From contig JACMKH010000326.1 of NCBI GenBank assembly GCA_014380205.1, positions 1 through 5,046 of the forward strand: a stretch of 5,046 nucleotides of DNA. The letters are read 5' to 3'. The notes beneath the pieces were generated by a model. That model worked only from the letters and a program-made list of their open reading frames with translations. It was not told where the DNA came from and did not search any database. A program made the position numbers and the translations under genes. The first letter of the stretch is position 1. Each line of letters starts with the position of its first letter. Positions 1 to 5,046 of the stretch are shown piece by piece. The DNA is from Sphingomonadaceae bacterium (GTDB lineage: Bacteria; Pseudomonadota; Alphaproteobacteria; Sphingomonadales; Sphingomonadaceae).

Positions 1-2
1 GC

Positions 3-437
3 GGCGCGCGGCGCGTCATCCCGCTCGACGAGGGCGAGGCGCTGCTCATCGACGAGAGCTACAACGCCAACCCCGCCTCGATGGCCGCGACGTTGAAGCT
101 GCTCGGCCAGGAGAATGCGCACAGCCGCATCGCGGTGCTCGGCGCGATGCGCGAGCTCGGCGAGCAGGCCGACGCGTACCACGCCGCGCTCGCTGGCCCC
201 ATCCGCGACGCGCAGGTCGATTTCGCGGTGCTCGTGGGCGAGGAGATGGCGCCGCTTGCCGAGGTGCTCGGCGAAGTCACCGCCTTCGTCCATGTCGCCG
301 ACGCGGCCGAGGCCGAGGAGGCGCTCGCCGATCGGATTGCGCCGGGCGACGCGGTGCTCGTCAAGGGATCGAACGCGATCGGGCTCGCCGCGCTGGTCGA
401 GGCGCTCGCGCGCGGGAGAGCCGCATGTTCGAGCTGA
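3..437 (+). CDS. murF: MurF, UDP-MurNAc-tripeptide:D-Ala-D-Ala ligase (3' part, C-terminal domain)
   Basis: MurF is the cytoplasmic ATP-dependent ligase that joins D-Ala-D-Ala to UDP-MurNAc-tripeptide, completing the pentapeptide precursor. Only the last 144 codons are present, because the gene enters from the left edge in the frame starting at base 3. They correspond to the C-terminal Rossmann-like domain of the Mur ligase fold. The sequence shows [11 protein letters not shown] (about codons 18-28), the hallmark MurF motif that follows the central ATP-binding domain. It also shows [10 protein letters not shown], equivalent to the VLGDMAELG block of other MurF proteins, and [18 protein letters not shown] near the end, matching the conserved VLVKGS strand. 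The family is about 450 residues long, so roughly two thirds lies upstream. The stop codon is at 435-437, 13 bases inside mraY, so the last residues (AACSS) are encoded within the overlap and its immediate upstream bases. The neighbour mraY, which uses MurF's product, supports the call. The reading frame is intact. Confidence 0.96.
   Translation, partial: GARRVIPLDEGEALLIDESYNANPASMAATLKLLGQENAHSRIAVLGAMRELGEQADAYHAALAGPIRDAQVDFAVLVGEEMAPLAEVLGEVTAFVHVADAAEAEEALADRIAPGDAVLVKGSNAIGLAALVEALARGRAACSS
414..420 (+). promoter_or_regulatory. Ribosome binding site of mraY
   Basis: A purine run, GGGAGAG, ends four bases before the mraY ATG at 425. Its GGAG core is six bases from the start. It lies inside the last codons of murF. 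Together with the start overlapping the murF end, it fixes 425 as the mraY start. This is the best Shine-Dalgarno match of the four junctions. Confidence 0.7.
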
Positions 438-1495
438 TCGCCCAGAGCCTCGACTATGCGGGACCGTTCAACCTGTTCCGCTACCAGAGCTTCCGCGTAG
501 GCGGTGCCACCGCGACCGCATTGCTGATCGGGCTGATCATCGGACCCAAGTTCATCGGCTGGCTGCGCATCAAGCAGGGCAAGGGCCAGCCGATCCGCGA
601 GGACGGGCCGATCACGCACATGAAGAAGGCGGGGACGCCGACGATGGGCGGGCTGATGATCCTCGCCTCGGTGACCACGGCGCTGCTCTTGTGGATGGAT
701 CTCGCCAACATGCTGGTGTGGGCGTGCCTGCTCGTCACGCTCGGCTATGGCGTGATCGGCTTCCTCGACGATTACGACAAGGTCCGGAAGCGAAGCCACC
801 GGGGAATTTCGGGCAAGACGCGGCTCGCCGCCGAGTTCGTCATCGCCGGGATCGCCGCCTGGGTGATCCTCGGCGAGGTCGGCACCGATCTCTATCTGCC
901 CTTCTTCAGCGGGCCTGTGGCGGACATCGGCTGGCTCTATCTGCCCTTCGCGATGGTCGTGATCGTCGGCGCGGGCAACGCGGTCAATTTGACCGACGGG
1001 CTCGACGGGCTCGCGACGATGCCCGTGATCATCGCGGCGATGGCGTTCATGATGATCGTCTATCTCGTCGGCCGCGCCGATTACGCGGGCTATCTCGGGA
1101 TCGCGCACGTCCCCGGCGCGGGCAATCTCGCGGTGGTGTGCGCGAGCATCGTCGGCGCGGGGCTCGCCTTCCTGTGGTTCAACGCGCCCCCCGCCGCCGT
1201 GTTCATGGGCGACACGGGCAGCCTGGCGCTCGGCGGCGCGCTCGGCGCGATCGCCGTCGCCGCGCACCATGAGATCGTGCTCGCGATCGTCGGCGGGCTG
1301 TTCGTGCTCGAGGCCGCCTCGGTGATCATCCAGGTGTTCTTCTACAAGCGCACCGGCCGCCGCGTGTTCAAGATGGCGCCGATCCACCATCATTTCGAGC
1401 AGATGGGCTGGTCCGAGCCCACGGTCGTGATCCGCTTCTGGATCATCGCATTCGTGCTGGCGCTCGCCGGACTTTCGACGTTGAAGCTGCGATGA
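425..1495 (+). CDS. mraY: MraY, phospho-MurNAc-pentapeptide translocase (lipid I synthase)
   Basis: MraY is an integral inner-membrane enzyme. It transfers phospho-MurNAc-pentapeptide from UDP to undecaprenyl phosphate, giving lipid I, with Mg2+ as cofactor. At 356 residues it is close to the usual length of about 360. Motifs appear in family order: PTMGGLMIL (72-80), the aspartate pair in LDDYDKV (Asp115, Asp116), [10 protein letters not shown] (188-197, with Asp191 and Asp194), [12 protein letters not shown] (260-271, with the catalytic-site Asp263), and the histidine cluster MAPIHHHFE (317-325, His321-323). About ten hydrophobic segments can be read, roughly at 25-43, 72-92, 96-114, 133-152, 170-186, 197-217, 236-253, 262-281, 286-306 and 335-353, as known for the family. 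The ATG at 425 has a good ribosome binding site. The gene overlaps murF by 13 bases and murD by four, so it probably depends on the operon promoter upstream of the window. The NAPPA sequence before FMGD replaces the E. coli NTYPA and is, as far as I recall, normal in alphaproteobacteria. Confidence 0.99.
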   Translation: MFELIAQSLDYAGPFNLFRYQSFRVGGATATALLIGLIIGPKFIGWLRIKQGKGQPIREDGPITHMKKAGTPTMGGLMILASVTTALLLWMDLANMLVWACLLVTLGYGVIGFLDDYDKVRKRSHRGISGKTRLAAEFVIAGIAAWVILGEVGTDLYLPFFSGPVADIGWLYLPFAMVVIVGAGNAVNLTDGLDGLATMPVIIAAMAFMMIVYLVGRADYAGYLGIAHVPGAGNLAVVCASIVGAGLAFLWFNAPPAAVFMGDTGSLALGGALGAIAVAAHHEIVLAIVGGLFVLEAASVIIQVFFYKRTGRRVFKMAPIHHHFEQMGWSEPTVVIRFWIIAFVLALAGLSTLKLR

Positions 1496-2796
1496 AGCCC
1501 GCGACCGCCTTCGGCGACAAGCGCTACGCGGTGCTCGGGCTCGCGCGCACGGGGCTGTCGGTGGTCGACTATCTGTGGCGGTCGAGCGCGGGGGTGACCG
1601 CATGGGACGACCGCGAGGAGGCGCGCGAGCAAGTTGCGGCCAAGGCGCGGATCGAGAACTTCATCGACGAGGATTTGACGCATTTCGCCGCGATCGTCGT
1701 CTCGCCCGGCGTGCCGCTCAACAACCACACGATCGCCGACAAGGCGCGCGCGGCGGGGGTCCCGCTGATCTGCGACATCGAGCTTTTCGCGCAGGCGCGC
1801 GGCGAGCTTCCGGCGCACAAGGTGGTCGGCGTGACGGGCACCAACGGCAAGTCGACCACCGCCGCGCTGATCCACCACATGATCGAGACGGCGGGGATGC
1901 CGGCGCTGCTCGGCGGCAATATCGGCAATCCGATCCTCGCCGAGGAGGCGCTGCCCGCGGGCGGGGTCTATGTGCTCGAGCTCTCCTCGTTCCAGATCGA
2001 CCTCACCCAAAGCCTCGACTGCGAGGTCGCCGCGCTGCTCAACATCACCCCCGACCATCTCGACCGCTACGAGAGCTTCGACGCCTATGCCGCGTCGAAG
2101 GCGCGGTTGTTCGACATGCAGTCGCGCGACCACATGGCGGTGATCGCGATCGACGACGCGCGCTCGGCGCAAATCGCCTGGGATTTGCAGAAACCCGAGC
2201 ACGGCGCGCGCGACCCCGCGCACGTCATCCGCGTCGCGGCGGGCGGGTGCATGGACCAGTCGGGCTGGCCCGCGCTGCAGGGCCCGCACAACGCCCAGAA
2301 CGCGCTGGTCGCGATGAGCGCCGCGCGCGCGCTCGGCGTTCCCGAGCCCGCGATCTCCGAGGCGCTCGCGAGCTTCCCCGGTCTGCCCCACCGCATGGAG
2401 CGCGTTGGCGAGCGCGGCGGCGTCGCTTTCATCAACGACAGCAAGGCGACCAACCCGACCTCGACCGCGCCGGCGCTCGCGGCGTTTCCGAAGATCCACT
2501 GGATCCTCGGCGGCCGCGCCAAGACGCGCGATCTCGACGCGTGCGAACCGCATTTCGGGCATGTCCGCGCGGCCTATACGATCGGCGAGTCCGCCGAGCT
2601 GCTCGAGCACCTGCTCGCGCCGCGCATGACCGTGCGCAACTGCGGCGCGCTCGACAAGGCGGTGCGGCTCGCGGCGGACGCGGCCAAGCCGGGTGAGACC
2701 GTGCTGCTCTCGCCGGCCTGCGCCTCGTTCGACCAGTTCAGCGACTATGAGGCGCGCGGCGAGGCGTTCCGCGCGGCGGTGAGGGCCCTGGCATGA
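1492..2796 (+). CDS. murD: MurD, UDP-MurNAc-L-alanine:D-glutamate ligase
   Basis: MurD is the cytoplasmic ATP-dependent ligase that adds D-glutamate to UDP-MurNAc-L-Ala, the second amino acid of the stem peptide. At 434 residues it is close to E. coli MurD (438). The N-terminal UDP-binding domain shows [17 protein letters not shown] (12-28). The central ATPase domain has the P-loop [11 protein letters not shown] (113-123, Lys120), LELSSFQID (162-170) and [10 protein letters not shown] (184-193). Lys203 in SFDAYAASK aligns with the carbamylated, Mg2+-bridging lysine of the family. GPHNAQN (264-270) and HRME (300-303) lead to the C-terminal domain with NDSKATNP (315-322) and [12 protein letters not shown] (405-416), which tell MurD apart from MurC, MurE and MurF. 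The ATG at 1492 shares ATGA with the mraY stop. There is only a weak GAAG at 1483-1486 upstream, so translation probably depends on ribosomes finishing mraY. No later in-frame start would keep the UDP-binding motif. No defect is visible. Confidence 0.98.
   Translation: MKPATAFGDKRYAVLGLARTGLSVVDYLWRSSAGVTAWDDREEAREQVAAKARIENFIDEDLTHFAAIVVSPGVPLNNHTIADKARAAGVPLICDIELFAQARGELPAHKVVGVTGTNGKSTTAALIHHMIETAGMPALLGGNIGNPILAEEALPAGGVYVLELSSFQIDLTQSLDCEVAALLNITPDHLDRYESFDAYAASKARLFDMQSRDHMAVIAIDDARSAQIAWDLQKPEHGARDPAHVIRVAAGGCMDQSGWPALQGPHNAQNALVAMSAARALGVPEPAISEALASFPGLPHRMERVGERGGVAFINDSKATNPTSTAPALAAFPKIHWILGGRAKTRDLDACEPHFGHVRAAYTIGESAELLEHLLAPRMTVRNCGALDKAVRLAADAAKPGETVLLSPACASFDQFSDYEARGEAFRAAVRALA
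2778..2784 (+). promoter_or_regulatory. Ribosome binding site of ftsW
   Basis: GGTGAGG lies within the last codons of murD, eight bases before the ATG at 2793. It is a partial match to the Shine-Dalgarno consensus at normal spacing. It supports the start at the ATGA overlap, since the next in-frame ATG (codon 54) would fall inside the first membrane segment. Confidence 0.55.
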
Positions 2797-4028
2797 CCAT
2801 CGAGAGCGTGACCACCACAACTATCGTCGGCCCCGTCGTCAGGCGCCGCAAGCTCGACGACATCTTCGGCCGCTCGCAGACCGGCCCGCTCGGCGAATGG
2901 TTCTGGGAGATCGACCGCGTCCTCATCCTGCTCGTGACGATCCTGATCTCGATGGGGCTGATCGCGGTCGCTGCGGCCTCGCCCGCCGCCGCCGAAGGCT
3001 ATTCGGGCGAGGGCTTCCAGCTCGGCCAGCTTCACTATTTCTATCGCCAGCTCGTCTGGATCGCGGTCGGCCTCCCGATCATGTTCATCGTCTCGACGAT
3101 GCCCAAGGAGTTCGCCAAGCGGTTCGCGCTCGGCGGCGCGGTGTGCTTCTTCGTACTGCTGCTGTTCGTCCCGATCCTGGGCGAGGAGGTCAACGGCGCG
3201 CGCAGGTGGGTCGGCTGGGGCGCGGCGACCTTGCAGCCGTCGGAGTTCCTCAAGCCCTTCTTCATCGTGAGCGTCGCCTGGGTGCTCTCGCTGCGCGCGC
3301 ACGATGCGACCTTGCCGGTGACCGCGCTGACCGGGCTCGCCACCGCGATCATCGGCCTCCTGCTCATGCGCCAGCCCGACTTCGGACAGACCGTGGTGTT
3401 CGGCGCGGTGTGGATCGTGCTGCTGATGATCGCGGGCGCCAACTGGCGGCTGCTCGCGGGCGCGGCGACGGCGGGGATCGGCGGGGTGATCGCGGCCTAT
3501 TTCCTCTATCCGGTCGCGCGCACGCGGATCGACAGCTTCTTCTTTCCCGCCGCCGACCGCTTCGGCGACGGCTATCAGGTCGATCGCGCGCGCGAGACGA
3601 TCACCAACGGCGGACTGCTCGGCACCGGCCCCGGCGACGGCGATATGAAGTTCACCCTCCCCGAGCCGCACACCGACTATATCTTCGCGGTGATCGGCGA
3701 GGAGTTCGGGATGATCGCGTGCCTGGCGATCGCGCTGATCTTCGCGGCGATCGTCGTGCGCGTCTTCGTCCGGCTGCTCCATGAGGAGAATCTCTTCTAC
3801 CTGCTCGCCTCGGCGGGGCTCGCGACGCAGTTCGCGATGCAGGCGCTGATCAACATGGCGGTCAATCTCCAACTCGCCCCGTCGAAGGGGATGACCCTGC
3901 CGTTCATCTCCTATGGCGGGTCGTCGCTGATCGCGCTGTCGATCGGCTTCGGCCTGTTGCTTGCCTTCACCCGGCGCAACGAGCATCTCGCGCGGCGTTC
4001 GATAACGCCGATCGGAAAGCGCAAATGA
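2793..4028 (+). CDS. ftsW: FtsW, SEDS-family septal peptidoglycan glycosyltransferase
   Basis: FtsW is a polytopic inner-membrane protein of the divisome. It polymerises lipid II into glycan strands at the septum, working with the class B penicillin-binding protein FtsI. The 411-residue product carries the SEDS signature blocks: NGARRWVGWG (134-143), QPSEFLKPFFIV (148-159), QPDFGQT (194-200), GGLLGTGPGDGDMK (273-286), PEPHTDYIFAVIGEEFG (290-306) and LAPSKGMTLPFISYGGSS (361-378). Asp295 in HTD corresponds to the essential aspartate of SEDS enzymes (Asp297 in E. coli FtsW). About ten membrane segments are readable, starting near residue 43, with the large extracytoplasmic loop around 243-295. 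A cytoplasmic N-terminal tail of about 40 residues includes RRRK (17-20) and the WFWEIDR (36-42) lead-in to the first segment. The position between murD and murG in the dcw cluster favours FtsW over its elongation paralogue RodA. Start and stop are both in ATGA overlaps with the neighbours. Confidence 0.98.
   Translation: MTIESVTTTTIVGPVVRRRKLDDIFGRSQTGPLGEWFWEIDRVLILLVTILISMGLIAVAAASPAAAEGYSGEGFQLGQLHYFYRQLVWIAVGLPIMFIVSTMPKEFAKRFALGGAVCFFVLLLFVPILGEEVNGARRWVGWGAATLQPSEFLKPFFIVSVAWVLSLRAHDATLPVTALTGLATAIIGLLLMRQPDFGQTVVFGAVWIVLLMIAGANWRLLAGAATAGIGGVIAAYFLYPVARTRIDSFFFPAADRFGDGYQVDRARETITNGGLLGTGPGDGDMKFTLPEPHTDYIFAVIGEEFGMIACLAIALIFAAIVVRVFVRLLHEENLFYLLASAGLATQFAMQALINMAVNLQLAPSKGMTLPFISYGGSSLIALSIGFGLLLAFTRRNEHLARRSITPIGKRK
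4014..4019 (+). promoter_or_regulatory. Ribosome binding site of murG
   Basis: GGAAAG, within the last codons of ftsW, lies five bases before the murG ATG at 4025. It is a moderate Shine-Dalgarno match and agrees with the start chosen at the ATGA overlap. Confidence 0.5.
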
Positions 4029-5046
4029 CCCAGGTCCGCCAGTTCGTTCTCGCCGCGGGAGGGACGGGGGGACACCTCATCCCCGCCTTCGCGCTCGCCA
4101 CCGAATTGAAGCGGCGCGGCCATCACGTCGCGCTGGTCACCGACGAGCGCGGCGCGAAAATCCCCGGCGTGTTCAAGGACGATCAGGTCCACATACTGCC
4201 CGCCGGGCGGATGAGTGGAGGACCGATCGGCTGGTTCAGGGGCACGCGGAGCATCTGGACGGGGCGGCAGATGGCCTCGCGGCTCTACGAGACCTTCGGG
4301 CCCGCGGCGGTGATCGGCTTCGGCGGCTATCCCGCGCTGCCCGCGTTGCTCGCCGCGCTCAAGCACGGCATCCCGACCTCGATCCACGAGCAGAACGCGG
4401 TGCTCGGCCGCGTCAACCGGCTGCTCGCGGGAAGGGTTGACGCGATCGCAACGGGGCACAGGAAGGTCGCGCGGCTTTCGGACAAGCATCGCGCCAAGAC
4501 CCACCTCATCGGCAATCCGGTGCGCGAGGAGGTCGAGGCGCTGCGCGCCCAGCCCTTCCCCGCGCTCACCGAGGACGGCATCTTCCGCGTGCTCGTCACC
4601 GGCGGCAGCCAGGGCGCGAGCGTGCTTTCCGAGGTCGTCCCCGAGGGGCTCGGCATGCTGCCGATGAGCTTCCGCCGCCGGCTCCAGGTCACCCAGCAAT
4701 GCCGCGCAGAGGATATCGACCGCGTCCGCGCCAAGTACGCCGAACTCGCGATCCCCGCCGAGCTCGCGACCTATCTGCCCGATCTCCCCGAGCGGCTCGG
4801 CTGGGCGCATCTCGTCATCGCGCGCGCGGGCGCATCGACCATCGCCGAGCTGACGGCGGCGGGACGACCAGCGATCCTGGTGCCGCTGCCAAGTGCGACC
4901 GACGACCACCAGACCGCCAATGCCCGCGAAATGGCCAAGGCGGGGGGCGCGCGGATGATCGCGCAGGAGAATTTCACCGCCAACAGCCTGGCGCGTCAGA
5001 TCGAGGCGCTGGCGCGTGATCCCGAGGCGCTGGCCAATGCCGCCGC
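4025..5046 (+). CDS. murG: MurG, UDP-GlcNAc:lipid I GlcNAc transferase (5' part, runs off the right edge)
   Basis: MurG is a peripheral glycosyltransferase (GT28 family, GT-B fold) on the cytoplasmic face of the inner membrane. It adds GlcNAc from UDP-GlcNAc to lipid I to make lipid II, the substrate of FtsW encoded just upstream. The frame is open for 340 codons to the end of the window with no stop. The family is about 355-390 residues, so perhaps 20-50 are missing. The N-terminal glycine-rich lipid I-binding loop is AAGGTGGHLIPA (10-21). It is followed by the second glycine loop GFGGYPA (98-104), HEQNAVLGRVNR (121-132) and GNPVRE (163-168). The C-terminal UDP-GlcNAc-binding domain has VTGGSQGA (191-198), ARAGASTIAEL (266-276) and DDHQTANA (293-300). 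Gln296 aligns with the nucleotide-sugar-contacting glutamine region of E. coli MurG. The ATG overlaps the ftsW stop as ATGA. All visible family motifs are intact. Confidence 0.98.
   Translation, partial: MTQVRQFVLAAGGTGGHLIPAFALATELKRRGHHVALVTDERGAKIPGVFKDDQVHILPAGRMSGGPIGWFRGTRSIWTGRQMASRLYETFGPAAVIGFGGYPALPALLAALKHGIPTSIHEQNAVLGRVNRLLAGRVDAIATGHRKVARLSDKHRAKTHLIGNPVREEVEALRAQPFPALTEDGIFRVLVTGGSQGASVLSEVVPEGLGMLPMSFRRRLQVTQQCRAEDIDRVRAKYAELAIPAELATYLPDLPERLGWAHLVIARAGASTIAELTAAGRPAILVPLPSATDDHQTANAREMAKAGGARMIAQENFTANSLARQIEALARDPEALANAA

Noticed and set aside
1..20. Alternating GCG/CGC-rich stretch at the left edge that could be read as a repeat.
   Set aside because: It translates as Gly-Ala-Arg-Arg in the murF frame and is ordinary for this base composition.
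993..1012. Short tandem repeat in which GACGGGCTC occurs twice in a row.
   Set aside because: It encodes the conserved DGLDGL active-site motif of MraY, so the repetition is protein-driven.
115..3784. Long Arg/Ala-rich + strand frames inside mraY, murD and ftsW (115-1272, 1575-2696, 2897-3784).
   Set aside because: They are out-of-frame readings of genes with intact, motif-rich products. Their composition is biased and no family motif is present.
59..4909. Four long open frames on the minus strand (59-1603, 1390-2820, 2745-3986, 3911-4909) that together tile nearly the whole window.
   Set aside because: Each is in codon register with the sense gene it mainly covers (mraY, murD, ftsW, murG). 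A stop on the minus strand then needs a sense TTA, CTA or TCA codon, which these G/C-ending genes hardly use. The translations are low-complexity Arg/Ala/Asp/Glu/His-rich with no recognisable motif, so they are codon-bias shadows.
4025..5046. Possible truncation of murG, since no stop codon appears in frame.
   Set aside because: The frame is still open at the window edge and motifs run in order to the last bases. The gene is cut by the window, with no sign of mutation.

Overview
This window is a section of the division and cell wall (dcw) gene cluster of a high-GC bacterium. All recognisable genes are on the + strand, in the order murF (3' part), mraY, murD, ftsW, murG (5' part). I judge the source to be an alphaproteobacterium, most likely of the Sphingomonadales. 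The reasons are the high GC content with strong G/C preference at third codon positions, the mraY motif [11 protein letters not shown], the FtsW block PEPHTDYIFAVIGEEFG, and the MurG loop SATDDHQTANA in place of the E. coli-like version. The class call is fairly secure. The order is inferred from family resemblance without a search.

Layout: positions 3-437 encode the C-terminal domain of MurF. It overlaps mraY (425-1495) by 13 bases. The next three junctions, mraY/murD at 1492, murD/ftsW at 2793 and ftsW/murG at 4025, are all four-base ATGA overlaps. murG runs off the right edge after about 340 codons. There is no intergenic DNA, and I see no promoter, terminator, RNA gene, mobile element or repeat array. 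The whole stretch looks like the interior of one polycistronic, translationally coupled operon.

The genes work as consecutive steps. MurD adds D-Glu and MurF adds D-Ala-D-Ala to the UDP-MurNAc-peptide in the cytoplasm. MraY moves the finished phospho-MurNAc-pentapeptide onto undecaprenyl phosphate (lipid I). MurG adds GlcNAc (lipid II). FtsW, the SEDS glycosyltransferase of the divisome, polymerises lipid II into septal glycan together with its transpeptidase partner FtsI, which is not in this window.

No previously undescribed system is visible. All catalytic motifs I checked are present, no gene is broken, and the findings listed are minor. The long reading frames on the minus strand are codon-bias shadows of the real genes.
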